Assembly (NCBI RefSeq): GCF_001746205.1
Contig: NZ_MDCO01000009.1
Location: 362,544-426,543 of the forward strand
DNA: 64,000 nt
DNA from: Brachyspira hampsonii
GTDB taxonomy: Bacteria; Spirochaetota; Brachyspiria; Brachyspirales; Brachyspiraceae
Direction: 5' to 3'
Below the pieces are notes generated by a model. The model did not search any database and was not told where the DNA came from. It saw nothing but the letters and a program-made list of their open reading frames with translations. This document shows, in pieces, positions 27,918 through 37,346 of this stretch. How positions within the stretch are numbered: position 1 is the stretch's first letter; the number at the start of each line of letters is the position of its first letter. The position numbers and the translations under genes were made by a program.

Positions 27918-28871
27918 TTACTTATCAAATAGAACACTTATAGAAAGCTCCATATGTATATGCCTGATAGCATCTGCAATAACAGGAGCAACTGAAAGAA
28001 CTTCTATTTTACTGCCTAATCTATCTTTCATCACTTTTAAGCTGTCTGTTATATAAAGCTTTTCTATATCACTGGCATTAATTCTCTCATAAACATCACC
28101 GGAACATACAGCATGAGTTATAAACACATATATCTTTCTCATACCAGCTTTTTTCAAAGCCTGCATACTTTTTATAAGAGTACCGCCCGTATCTATTATA
28201 TCATCGATAATAATAGCATCTTTGCCATTAACATCACCTATAATATTCATTACTTCACATTCATTAGCTCTGTCTCTTCTTTTGTCTATAATAGCTATAT
28301 CAAGATTTAATTGTTTAGCTATAGCTCTAGCTCTTCCTACGCCTCCTATATCAGGAGAAACTATAATAGAGTTAGACATATCAAGATCTTTTTTTATTTT
28401 ATCTAAGAACACATGTTTTGAAAGCATATGATCTACAGGTATATCAAAAAAGCCTTGTATCTGAGCTGCATGTAAATCTAAAGCTAAAACCCTATGAGCT
28501 CCGGCTTCTGACAAAAGATTAGCAACCAATTTAGCTGTTATAGGCACCCTAGGTTCATTCTTTCTATCCTGCCTAGAATAACCATAGTACGGAATAACTG
28601 CGGTAATTCTTTTAGCACTAGCTCTTTTTAAAGCATCTATAATACAGTAAAGCTCCATCCAGCTTTCACTGCTAGAAGGGCGTCCTGTAGGCTGTATTAC
28701 ATAGGTGTCTTTATTTCTAACTGTTTCTTCTACCTGAACAAAAGTCTCGCCATCAGCAAACTTTCGTATTTCCATATTACCCAATTTAAGCCCTAGATTC
28801 TTAACCACATCTTCAGACAATTGAGGGTTTGCCGTACCGCTTAATATTAATATTTCGTCTGTTATTCCCAT
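27918..28871 (-). CDS. prs: Ribose-phosphate pyrophosphokinase
   Basis: Makes PRPP from ribose 5-phosphate and ATP, feeding purine, pyrimidine, histidine and tryptophan synthesis. 317 residues. Motifs are RKFADGETFVQ, VIPYYGYSRQDRK, LDLHAAQIQGFFDIPVDHM and the PRPP-binding DDIIDTGGTL. Length and order match class I Prs throughout. It is the first protein gene after tRNA-Gln and is probably transcribed from the promoter upstream of that tRNA. Confidence 0.96.
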   Translation of the reverse strand: MGITDEILILSGTANPQLSEDVVKNLGLKLGNMEIRKFADGETFVQVEETVRNKDTYVIQPTGRPSSSESWMELYCIIDALKRASAKRITAVIPYYGYSRQDRKNEPRVPITAKLVANLLSEAGAHRVLALDLHAAQIQGFFDIPVDHMLSKHVFLDKIKKDLDMSNSIIVSPDIGGVGRARAIAKQLNLDIAIIDKRRDRANECEVMNIIGDVNGKDAIIIDDIIDTGGTLIKSMQALKKAGMRKIYVFITHAVCSGDVYERINASDIEKLYITDSLKVMKDRLGSKIEVLSVAPVIADAIRHIHMELSISVLFDK

Positions 28872-28894
28872 TTAAGTACCATATAAGAGAAAAG

Positions 28895-28966
28895 TTGGGG
28901 TGGAAGGATTCGAACCCTCGAATAATTGGACCAAAACCAATTGTCTTACCGCTTGACGACACCCCA
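28895..28966 (-). tRNA. tRNA-Gln (UUG)
   Basis: 72 nt cloverleaf on the minus strand. The acceptor is TGGGGTG / CACCCCA with discriminator A, the D arm is GTCAAGCGGTAAGAC, and the T arm is GAGGGTTCGAATCCTTC. The anticodon stem ATTGG/CCAAT encloses loop TTTTGGT with anticodon TTG. The CCA end is not encoded. It heads the prs operon. Confidence 0.96.
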
Positions 28967-29003
28967 TCATTAATAAATGAACTTTAAGTTCTATGAGTTT
29001 CAT

Positions 29004-29031
29004 ATTCTACTATATAAAAAAAAATTGTCAA
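29004..29031 (-). promoter_or_regulatory. Promoter of tRNA-Gln / prs operon
   Basis: Minus strand TTGACA (29031-29026), 16 nt spacer, TAGAAT (29009-29004), about 38 nt upstream of the tRNA 5' end. Confidence 0.7.
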
Positions 29032-29164
29032 TACCCTAAAATGATTTTTTACATTATTTTTTTTACAAATAAAAAATTAATTTAATCATATAAAATTATT
29101 GAATAAAAAATAAAAAAAGTATATTATTGCAATAATTATCAGTATTTAATTTTAAAGGCTGAAT

Positions 29165-30610
29165 ATGGATATTGATTTAGAAAAATATACAGCAATAGAT
29201 ATAAACTTTATAAAAGAGAATATAGACACTATTAAATTTAACTCTCCTGAAATTATATGTACCAGCAATGATAATTTATATTTATCAATACCTAATTATA
29301 AAATAGATATACTTTTTGATAAAAATTCTATAAATAGCGATATATTTAATAATTTCTATATAACAAAAAATTCAAAATCAATTATAGATTTAGTGCTTGA
29401 AAAAAACGAAAAAAACGAATACAAACATATTGAAAATATTAATCAGTTTATTAAAGTATACAAAGACTGTATGCCCGATTCTGAAAATACAAAAAATTTT
29501 GAATACAAAATGCTGGAAATGATATTAGAAGAAAGCCCTAAAGAAAGATTTATATCTATAAAAAATTATATTGATATATTAAATCAATACTACAATGAAG
29601 AATTATATGCTGATGCTATAAAATATATATTAGAAATAATAACTAGGCTTGCATTTATAGAAAGAATTAATTTAATACATCTGGTAAATGCATCTAAAGA
29701 TAAAATGAATCAAGTATATTTTGATGATTTAGAATACTATGATACGCAAATAGCTGCAAATGATTTGATATTGTCTATTACTAAGTTAGTAGAAAAAATA
29801 TACCCTAATATAAGTTTATTTTACGGATTTGATAATTTTGACTGCAGAAATGTTATAGGACATGGAAATAGAGTTTTTATAATATTTATAGAATTTATGC
29901 TTTATTATAATGAGCAAATAGATAATCATTTAAATCTGAGAACTATTATTAATTTTAATAAAAAATTTAAAAGATTTTATGAAAATGTTTTTAAAAGATA
30001 TAAGATAAATAAAACTAATATTAAATTCAATGATATATTCAAAAACGGACTTAAAAAAATATCCATAGAAAATATAGCATCATTTGCAGCAGGAGCATTT
30101 TGGCATGATGTTGTTAAGGTGAAAGAATTAGACTATTTAAATATTAATAAATCAAAAGAGTATGCCAAAGAAGCAACTTCACATGCTATTAAGGGATATC
30201 AGTTTTTAAAACTGTTTAGAAATTATAATGATAATATATCATTGATTGTGGGAATGCATCATGAATATTATGGTTACGGCAATAATGTAATAAAAATGAT
30301 AAATAAACAATTCAATGAAAACAAGGATTTAAATCCTTCTTCTCTTATATCAGATAATTCTGATGATATTCAAACACTTCAAAGTTTGGCATTTTTCCCT
30401 GCTAAAGTATTAGAAATAATAGACTTATTTGATACAACTGTAATGCCTCAAAAAAATTACAGCAGAAAAGATATGAATGCGGAAGATGCTGTAAAATTAA
30501 TATATGATAATTATATAGTTAAAAAAACACAATTAGATCCTATATTATTTGAATTATTTGTAGATTTTTTAATAGACATAAAAAAAGAAAATATAAAAAA
30601 TCCGCTGTAG
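29165..30610 (+). CDS. HD-domain protein, possible phosphohydrolase
   Basis: 481 residues, no membrane segment. The C-terminal half carries an HD-type metal site: IGHGNRV (about 231-237), AFWHDVVKVKEL (the HD doublet), SHAIKGYQFL and GMHHEYYGYG. This resembles the spacing of HD-GYP proteins, but the GYP triplet is not evident and the last His pair is followed by EYYGYG. The N-terminal ~160 residues are unfamiliar. It may hydrolyse a (cyclic) nucleotide. Monocistronic, convergent with mtnA. Confidence 0.75.
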   Translation: MDIDLEKYTAIDINFIKENIDTIKFNSPEIICTSNDNLYLSIPNYKIDILFDKNSINSDIFNNFYITKNSKSIIDLVLEKNEKNEYKHIENINQFIKVYKDCMPDSENTKNFEYKMLEMILEESPKERFISIKNYIDILNQYYNEELYADAIKYILEIITRLAFIERINLIHLVNASKDKMNQVYFDDLEYYDTQIAANDLILSITKLVEKIYPNISLFYGFDNFDCRNVIGHGNRVFIIFIEFMLYYNEQIDNHLNLRTIINFNKKFKRFYENVFKRYKINKTNIKFNDIFKNGLKKISIENIASFAAGAFWHDVVKVKELDYLNINKSKEYAKEATSHAIKGYQFLKLFRNYNDNISLIVGMHHEYYGYGNNVIKMINKQFNENKDLNPSSLISDNSDDIQTLQSLAFFPAKVLEIIDLFDTTVMPQKNYSRKDMNAEDAVKLIYDNYIVKKTQLDPILFELFVDFLIDIKKENIKNPL

Positions 30611-30619
30611 AGAGAATTA

Positions 30620-31675
30620 TTAATATTCTCCTTCATCATTACCTATATAATATTTAAATACATCATAAGGACTGTAAATACCTAAATCTGTTACAACAGC
30701 ACTTACCAAATGCGGCGGAGTATAGTCGAATGCAGGATAAAAACCTTTTACACCTTCTTTAGATGTCTTTACTCCCATAGCCTCAGTTACAAGTTTTTCA
30801 TCTCTAAACTCAAAATGCACATCTTCAAGTCCATGATATCCTTTATCCGGAGCCCCTGTTACAAAATAAGGTATGCCTAAATATTTTGCTACTATTGCTA
30901 TTTGGAATGTTCCTATTTTATTTACAACAGCCCCATTGAGACATATTAAATCGGCTGCTGAAGTAAATACATCAATTTTTTTCTCCTGCATAGTATATGC
31001 CGCCATGTTATCAGTTATAACCGTTACATCAGCACCCTGATCATAAGCAACCGTTGCTGTAAGCCTAGCACCTTGAAAATAAGGTCTAGTTTCTGCACAT
31101 ACTACCTTTATATCCTTATTCTTTTTCTGAAACTCCTGTATCATAAATCCAACAACAGATTCTCCAAAGCATTGAGTAAGTATAGTGCCTTTATTTGGAA
31201 ACATTGATACAAGATTTTCTGCTATTTTTTTTATTTTGGAATATCTTTTTGTAGAAAGCTCTATTCCCCTATTAAACATAGCTTCTATTGGGTCTTTGCC
31301 TGATTTTATAGCCTCTGTTCCAGCTTCTAAACATGATTTAGTAATAGACATCATTCTAGCACTTGTTGTAGGTCTGGAATTAGCCAAAGTATTGCAGGCA
31401 TGAGTTAGAAAATCTATTCTGTCATTTCCTTCTAAATGTTTTGATTCATATCCGGCTAATGCCATACCCATAGCAACAGCCAAATAAGGACCTGCACTTT
31501 GAGTTACCATATCTGCTATAGCTTTTGAAACTTCTTTATGAGTTTTACATTCAACAAAATTAACTTTATTCGGATAAACCCTTCTATCTAATATTTTAAC
31601 GCATCCGTCATCATACCAAGCTATATTTTCAAATTGAAGCATAAAAGCTAATTCTTTATCTATTCTATTAATCAT
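30620..31675 (-). CDS. mtnA: Methylthioribose-1-phosphate isomerase
   Basis: Converts methylthioribose 1-phosphate to the ribulose form. 351 residues of the eIF2B/MtnA fold. Conserved elements are NSRPTTSARM, AETRPYFQGARLTA, TDNMAAY (Asp222) and the catalytic Cys in LTQC (Cys169). The usual THCN around that Cys reads TQCF, and the N-terminal VRGAPAIG segment reads TQSAGPYLA, so it belongs to a divergent branch. It follows mtnK by 39 nt on the same strand, which fixes the pathway. Confidence 0.87.
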   Translation of the reverse strand: MINRIDKELAFMLQFENIAWYDDGCVKILDRRVYPNKVNFVECKTHKEVSKAIADMVTQSAGPYLAVAMGMALAGYESKHLEGNDRIDFLTHACNTLANSRPTTSARMMSITKSCLEAGTEAIKSGKDPIEAMFNRGIELSTKRYSKIKKIAENLVSMFPNKGTILTQCFGESVVGFMIQEFQKKNKDIKVVCAETRPYFQGARLTATVAYDQGADVTVITDNMAAYTMQEKKIDVFTSAADLICLNGAVVNKIGTFQIAIVAKYLGIPYFVTGAPDKGYHGLEDVHFEFRDEKLVTEAMGVKTSKEGVKGFYPAFDYTPPHLVSAVVTDLGIYSPYDVFKYYIGNDEGEY

Positions 31676-31714
31676 AAAAAACTCCCAAAAATTATTAAAA
31701 ATAGAAATTTAAAA

Positions 31715-32929
31715 TTATAAATTTATATTATCAATTATATTATCAACAAATTTCATAAACTTTTCTTCTTCAGAAAGTCTGTCCCTATATGATAAGCATT
31801 CAATACCTATATTTAAAAGAGTAAATTCTATATCTCTTCTTATATCATCATCAGAAACCGACTCTATTTCTTTTACTCTAGCACATCCCGTAGTTCTTCT
31901 TAATAATTCAAGTCCGCATATACCAAATCCTGTTTTCAATACTTCAAGAAGATAATATTCTATAAAATAATCATTTTGTGCTGATATATCAGTACATTCA
32001 TTCAGGAATTTACTAATAAACTTATTTTTAAAAAGTTTTAGAGTGTTATCAATAACATTGAAAAGAAATGATGTATAATTTTTATCTTTGGTAACATATA
32101 AATGATAAACATAAGAAAATATAAAATTAGCTATAATAGTACCTAAATCATAGCCTATAGGGCCATAAAATGCAAATTCGCAGTCCATAACTTTTATATA
32201 ATCTTCATTAACAAATATAGAACCTGTATGTAAATCTCCATGTATTAAAGCCTGAGGATTATTCATAAATTCGTACTTTAATTTTGCCGCTTCTAATTGC
32301 AGCTGCTTATTGTTATAAAGATTATCCTCAACAAATTTATTTAATGACTTAGAAAAAACATTTTCTTTAAGAACATTAAAAAATGGTTCTCTGAATACTA
32401 GTTCTTCGCTTATCTTACAAAGTTCTTTATTGGTATATTTTATAACATTTTCTTTCTTGGCAAATGGATCTGTAAAAAAATCAGCGGTAGACAATGTTGT
32501 TTCAACTAAAAAATCTGTTATCTGTTCTTGCAAATGATGATATATCTGCCCTTTCATCAAAGCATCTCTAAGTACAAGAAAAGATTTTAAATCTTCCATT
32601 ACAAACAAATTCATAACTCTGTCTATAGAAATGATTTTCGGAGCCAAATCAGGAAGTATACTGCCGTAAAAAGATAATATATCCGCCTCTCTTGAATTTC
32701 TGTTAATATCAAGTATTCTTCCTGATGAATTGCTTCTAGTATGAACTCCTGCCTGTTTAAGTATTATTGAATCTTTACCGTTGCTTATTCTATATACATA
32801 ATTAATATTGCCGTCGCCTATTTCTTTGCAAATTATATTATCATCTTGAGAAAAATATTTTAATTTATTTTTTACATAAAGCAAAACATCTTTCTCTTCC
32901 ATCAAAAAATATTCATTAAAATTTGACAT
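31715..32929 (-). CDS. mtnK: Methylthioribose kinase
   Basis: Phosphorylates methylthioribose from methylthioadenosine breakdown. 404 residues with an aminoglycoside-phosphotransferase-like fold. It has EIGDGNINYVYRI (nucleotide loop), IILKQA (Lys), LIHGDLHTGSI (catalytic loop, 228-238) and VMDCEFAFYGPIGYDLG (metal-binding DFG equivalent). These match MtnK well. First gene of mtnK-mtnA. No later methionine-salvage genes (mtnBCD) are nearby. Confidence 0.9.
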   Translation of the reverse strand: MSNFNEYFLMEEKDVLLYVKNKLKYFSQDDNIICKEIGDGNINYVYRISNGKDSIILKQAGVHTRSNSSGRILDINRNSREADILSFYGSILPDLAPKIISIDRVMNLFVMEDLKSFLVLRDALMKGQIYHHLQEQITDFLVETTLSTADFFTDPFAKKENVIKYTNKELCKISEELVFREPFFNVLKENVFSKSLNKFVEDNLYNNKQLQLEAAKLKYEFMNNPQALIHGDLHTGSIFVNEDYIKVMDCEFAFYGPIGYDLGTIIANFIFSYVYHLYVTKDKNYTSFLFNVIDNTLKLFKNKFISKFLNECTDISAQNDYFIEYYLLEVLKTGFGICGLELLRRTTGCARVKEIESVSDDDIRRDIEFTLLNIGIECLSYRDRLSEEEKFMKFVDNIIDNINL

Positions 32930-33116
32930 AATATTAACCCTATAATTTCAATTTTTTAATAATATAGCATAAAAAGTATAAATATCAATATTAATAATAA
33001 TGATATTTATATAATATAATACTATACCATACTATACTACATATCATATAAATTTTAAATATTTAAAATGAGTATAATTAAAATAAAATAACATATATTC
33101 TTTATAATGTTTAATA

Positions 33117-33238
33117 TTTTTGTAAAATTATTATATTTTTATTACAAAAATTTTACATATAATTTTTAATACTAAGCATAATAAAAATTAAAAATCATAT
33201 TATTTATAGTAATTTTACTGTAATTAGTGAAATTACTA
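33117..33238. promoter_or_regulatory. Nested inverted repeats upstream of nox
   Basis: Two perfect 9-bp inverted repeats lie in the 440-nt gap before nox: TTTTTGTAA (33117-33125) / TTACAAAAA (33142-33150) and TAGTAATTT (33207-33215) / AAATTACTA (33230-33238). They sit 55-175 nt upstream of the -35 box. They may be regulator sites or chance in such AT-rich DNA. Nothing else is visible at 32930-33116. Confidence 0.35.
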
Positions 33239-33291
33239 TATAAAAAAAATACTAAAATTATTAAAATTCACTAATATAAACATAATATAAC

Positions 33292-33320
33292 TTGACTAAG
33301 TCTTTTTTTTGTACTATAAT
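33292..33320 (+). promoter_or_regulatory. Strong sigma-70 promoter of nox
   Basis: TTGACT (33292-33297), 17 nt spacer containing a T8 run, TATAAT (33315-33320), about 50 nt before the ATG. Confidence 0.8.
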
Positions 33321-33369
33321 AAGCAAAAATTTTATATACAATTTATTTTTAATAAGGGGTTAAATTATT

Positions 33370-34728
33370 ATGAAAGTTATTGTAATAGGATGTAACCATG
33401 CTGGTACTTGGGCAGCAAAAACTTTGAAAGCTACAGATCCTAACTGTAAAGTAGTTACTTATGATAGAAACGATAATATATCTTTCTTAGCTTGCGGTAT
33501 AGCACTTTGGGTTGGAGGAGTTGTTAAAGATCCTAAAGGTCTGTTCTATGCTACTCCGGAAAGCCTAAAAGGAGAAGGCATTGATGTTTATATGGGACAT
33601 GAAGTAATGAAAATAGACTGGGCTAATAAAAAATTACATGTAAAAGAACTAAAAACAGGTAAAGAATTTGAAGACACTTATGACAAACTTATACTTGCTA
33701 CTGGTTCTTGGCCTGTAACTCCTCCTATAGAAGGATTAAAACAGGAAGGTACTGAATACGGTCTTAAAAAAGGTATTTTCTTCTCTAAACTATTCCAACA
33801 AGGACAGGATATTATCAATGAAATAGCTAAACCTGAAGTAAAAAAAGTTATGGTTGTTGGTGCAGGATATATAGGTGTTGAGCTTATAGAAGCATTCAAA
33901 AATCATGGTAAAGAAGTTATCTTAATGGAAGCTATGCCTAGAGTTATGGCTAACTATTTTGATAAAGAAATCACTGATGAAGCTGAAAAAAGAATCAAAG
34001 AAGCTGGAATAGAAATGCATTTAGGTGAAACTGTTAAAAAGTTTGAAGGTGATGACAGAGTTAAAAAAGTTGTTACTGATAAAGGTTCTTATGATGTAGA
34101 TATGGTAGTTATGTCTGTTGGATTCAGACCTAATAGCGAACTTTATAAAGACTATTTAGAAACTTTACCTAATGGTGCTATTGTAGTAGATACTACTATG
34201 AAAAGCAGTAAAGATCCTGATGTTTATGCTATAGGGGACTGTGCTACTGTATATTCAAGAGCTTCTGAAAAACAAGAATATATCGCTTTAGCTACTAATG
34301 CTGTAAGAATGGGTATTGTTGCTGCTAATAATGCTTTAGGAAAACATGTTGAATACTGCGGTACTCAAGGTTCTAATGCTATATGCGTATTCGGATATAA
34401 TATGGCTTCTACTGGATGGTCTGAAGAAACTGCTAAGAAAAAAGGATTAAAAGCAAAATCTAATTTCTTCAAAGATTCTGAAAGACCTGAATTTATGCCT
34501 GGCAACGAAGATGTATTAGTAAAAATTGTTTATGAAGAAGGTACAGGCCGTTTATTAGGTGCACAAATTGCTTCTGAACATAATCATGCTGAAGCTATAC
34601 ATGCATTCTCTTTAGCTATACAAAGAGGTATGACTGTTCAGGAATTTGCTTTATCTGATTTCTTCTTCCTACCTCATTACAACAAACCATTATCTTGGAT
34701 GACTATGGTTGCTTATACTGCTAAATAA
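33370..34728 (+). CDS. nox: NADH oxidase, water-forming
   Basis: 452 residues of the pyridine-nucleotide disulfide oxidoreductase family. The FAD site is GCNHAGTWAA (7-16), the redox-active cysteine is Cys42 (LACGIALW), the NAD site is VVGAGYIGVELIEAF, and the second FAD motif is VYAIGDCATV. It reduces O2 to water with NADH, protecting an anaerobe from oxygen. Sequence and size agree with the Brachyspira nox used for species typing. Codon use has more Ala/Gly-rich GCT/GGT codons than neighbours, as in highly expressed genes. It has its own promoter, an AAGGGG ribosome site and a terminator. Confidence 0.95.
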   Translation: MKVIVIGCNHAGTWAAKTLKATDPNCKVVTYDRNDNISFLACGIALWVGGVVKDPKGLFYATPESLKGEGIDVYMGHEVMKIDWANKKLHVKELKTGKEFEDTYDKLILATGSWPVTPPIEGLKQEGTEYGLKKGIFFSKLFQQGQDIINEIAKPEVKKVMVVGAGYIGVELIEAFKNHGKEVILMEAMPRVMANYFDKEITDEAEKRIKEAGIEMHLGETVKKFEGDDRVKKVVTDKGSYDVDMVVMSVGFRPNSELYKDYLETLPNGAIVVDTTMKSSKDPDVYAIGDCATVYSRASEKQEYIALATNAVRMGIVAANNALGKHVEYCGTQGSNAICVFGYNMASTGWSEETAKKKGLKAKSNFFKDSERPEFMPGNEDVLVKIVYEEGTGRLLGAQIASEHNHAEAIHAFSLAIQRGMTVQEFALSDFFFLPHYNKPLSWMTMVAYTAK

Positions 34729-34753
34729 TGAATATTAATTAAAGCAATAAATT

Positions 34754-34793
34754 AACTCCTAGTGAATAATATATATTTACTAGGAGTTTTTTT
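34754..34793 (+). terminator. Terminator of nox
   Basis: Stem ACTCCTAGT (34755-34763) / ACTAGGAGT (34779-34787) followed by T7. Confidence 0.92.
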
Positions 34794-34975
34794 ATATGTA
34801 AAAATAATATTGAAAATAAATTTTATTTCGGTATAATATTTTATATATTATAATAGATTATGTTTTTCAAAAAGCTGGAAAATTATAAAGATACTAATAT
34901 TGCAGCAATAAAAAATCATTTAATGCTAAATATTACTTAAATAATTATATTTTACTGAATTATTTGGAAAAGAAA

Positions 34976-35566
34976 ATGAATAATGATTTAAAATACAATA
35001 TATTAATAGCTTTTATAGGAATAGTAATAAATTTTGCTTTAACATTTATAGTATTATTATTTAAAATACCATTTTTATTTTTAGATTCTGTAGGCACTAT
35101 TTTGTCGGCCGTTTTACTAGGACCTATTTACGGTGCTATTGTAGGTATATTAACAAATATGATAATATCATTGTTTATAAACTATTCACATTTAAATTTT
35201 GCCGTAATAAATGCATTAATAGGGATAATAATTGGGCTTATAGCAAAAAAAATTAAATTTAATATTATACCAGCAATCATATCAGGAATTATAATTGGAA
35301 TAATATCACCTTTAATAGGAACCCCAATATCCATAATACTATCTGACGGATTTACAGGGGCAAAAATAGATAGTTTTATAAAAATTTTAAATGAAAACGG
35401 CGTAGATCTTTTTCATGCATCTTTTATAATTAGATTATTAACGAATATATTTGATAAAGTATTATCATGCATTATTGTATATATAGCTATAAAAAAAATC
35501 ATTCTATTTCAAAAAAATGAATGTATAAATGATTCAAATACTGACAATAATGATGATAATAAATAA
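34976..35566 (+). CDS. ECF transporter S-component-like membrane protein
   Basis: 196 residues with about six membrane helices. SVGTILSAVLLGPIYGAIVG (about 42-61) followed by ILTNMIISLF resembles the substrate-capture subunits of energy-coupling-factor vitamin transporters, as does the short charged tail. The vitamin is unknown. I chose the ATG at 34976 because GGAAAAG directly precedes it; the in-frame TTG at 34964 lies within that ribosome site. It is 46 nt before the dipeptidase gene on the same strand. Confidence 0.7.
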   Translation: MNNDLKYNILIAFIGIVINFALTFIVLLFKIPFLFLDSVGTILSAVLLGPIYGAIVGILTNMIISLFINYSHLNFAVINALIGIIIGLIAKKIKFNIIPAIISGIIIGIISPLIGTPISIILSDGFTGAKIDSFIKILNENGVDLFHASFIIRLLTNIFDKVLSCIIVYIAIKKIILFQKNECINDSNTDNNDDNK

Positions 35567-35612
35567 TATAGTAATAAAAATTAATTAATATTAAACAAGA
35601 AGGCAAATAAAT

Positions 35613-36563
35613 ATGATTTTTGATGCTCATTCTGATATATGGACTGATGTTGCTGTAAAAACTTTCAAAGGTGAAAATAATATTATAAAAAAGTATCATT
35701 ATGGCAATATGATAAAAGGTAAAATAGGGGGATCTATATTTGTTATATGGACTGAACCGAAAAATTATAATAGAGCATTAGAAAGAGTAAGAGAAATTCA
35801 GTATTCCATAAATAAAGAACTTGAACATATAAATGATATTATATTAATAGCAAAGAATTATAATGATATTATTAATGCACAAAAAGAGAATAAATTATAT
35901 ATATTTATAGGATTTGAAGGTCTTATATCCATAGATGATAATATTGATTTGATAGATGAATATTATGAGTATGGGGCAAGACATGCTAGTCTTACTTGGA
36001 ATGAAGAAAACAAATTAGCTACAGGAGTAAGAGGAAATTCATCAAGAGGATTAACTGAATTAGGAAAAAAGGCTGTAAACAAAATGCAAGATAAAGGTAT
36101 GATAGTTGATGTATCGCATTTAAATGATAAATCTTTCTTTGATGTTATGGATATTACTTCATGCCCTGTTATAGCCTCACATTCTAATTGCAGAGCATTA
36201 TGCAATAGTATGAGAAATCTTACAGATGAACAATTAAAAGCAATAAGAGATGTTAATGGAGTTATAGGATTTAATTCTTATAAAGGCTTTATTGATGAGA
36301 ACAAAGAAAAACAAAATATAAACAGAGGCATAGACCATATAAAATATATAGCCGATAAAATAGGAATAGAGCATGTTGGGCTTGGTTTTGATTATAATGA
36401 ATATTTTGAAGATGAAGATGCTCCTTATATAAAAGGTTTAGAAAATGCCTCAAAGTCTTATGATATTATAATAAAATTAAAAGAATCCGGTTTTAATAAT
36501 GAAGAAATAGAGAAAATAGAATATAAAAATTTCCATAGAATTATAAAAGAAGCAGTAAAATAA
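35613..36563 (+). CDS. Membrane dipeptidase (peptidase family M19)
   Basis: 316 residues. It starts IFDAHSDIW (HxD zinc motif), continues FIGFEGLI (bridging Glu) and SLTWNEENKLATG. VDVSHLNDKSFFDV and VIASHSNCRAL supply the two other zinc histidines, and HVGLGFDYN the terminal Asp motif. It hydrolyses dipeptides with a binuclear zinc site. There is no signal peptide, so it is probably cytoplasmic. The ribosome site is AAGGCA-like. Confidence 0.92.
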   Translation: MIFDAHSDIWTDVAVKTFKGENNIIKKYHYGNMIKGKIGGSIFVIWTEPKNYNRALERVREIQYSINKELEHINDIILIAKNYNDIINAQKENKLYIFIGFEGLISIDDNIDLIDEYYEYGARHASLTWNEENKLATGVRGNSSRGLTELGKKAVNKMQDKGMIVDVSHLNDKSFFDVMDITSCPVIASHSNCRALCNSMRNLTDEQLKAIRDVNGVIGFNSYKGFIDENKEKQNINRGIDHIKYIADKIGIEHVGLGFDYNEYFEDEDAPYIKGLENASKSYDIIIKLKESGFNNEEIEKIEYKNFHRIIKEAVK

Positions 36564-36643
36564 TTATTTAATAATTGATATTTTTCATTTTTATTGTATC
36601 ATATAAAAGTAAATATTTTTTACATTTATATGGAGACATTATT

Positions 36644-37342
36644 ATGAAAAAATATACAGATTTATTTTCAAGTAATATTAATTTTATTATATCAATATCA
36701 CTATTAGTATTTTCAGGCTTAGTATTTTGGGCAATATCTTTTAAATTTATTTCTATTATTATATTTGTATTCTTATTGTTAATTTTATTTTTTACATTGC
36801 AAGATAAATTACAAAACTATATAGAAAATATTAAGTTTGATAAAATTAATAAAGCAGATAAAAAAGAAACTTCATACAATTATAGTAATAACACAGAATC
36901 AAATAATAATGAAAATAGAACAAATAGTTTTGACAAAAATATCAAAAACAATATATCTCAAATAGATGATTCTGATTTAAGACTGATTATAAATGATGTG
37001 CTGTATAAACTTAATTTTATTTTAGAAAAAACCAGCAATAATAAATCATATAAAAGAACTTATAATTCTATAATTGATTATTATATACCAACGATTGAAA
37101 AATTTATGAATAGATATGTAGAATTAGATGAAAGCTGTATGGATAACAGTAAAAAACAAAAAATAAAAAAAGATATAAAAAACTCTATATGCATTATAAA
37201 TTTGGGATTTAAAAAAATGATTGATGAATTTAATAATGATTCTTTAATCGATATTTACAGCGATATAGATGTATTAAGAGCTATTTTAATTAAAGACGGA
37301 TTAATCAATGAAAAAGATTTCCCAAAAATATATTTAGCATAG
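36644..37342 (+). CDS. XpaC-like membrane-anchored protein
   Basis: 232 residues from an ATG with GGAGA upstream; the longer reading from 36575 lacks a ribosome site. Two N-terminal hydrophobic helices (about 13-55) precede an Asn/Lys-rich linker (70-105). The helical C-terminal domain has KRTYNSIIDYYIPTIEKFM, INLGFKKMIDEFNND and DIDVLRAILIKDGL, matching the XpaC/YceG (5-bromo-4-chloroindolyl phosphate hydrolysis) family. That family often accompanies TelA-type proteins; none is adjacent here. Confidence 0.65.
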   Translation: MKKYTDLFSSNINFIISISLLVFSGLVFWAISFKFISIIIFVFLLLILFFTLQDKLQNYIENIKFDKINKADKKETSYNYSNNTESNNNENRTNSFDKNIKNNISQIDDSDLRLIINDVLYKLNFILEKTSNNKSYKRTYNSIIDYYIPTIEKFMNRYVELDESCMDNSKKQKIKKDIKNSICIINLGFKKMIDEFNNDSLIDIYSDIDVLRAILIKDGLINEKDFPKIYLA

Positions 37343-37346
37343 AAAT

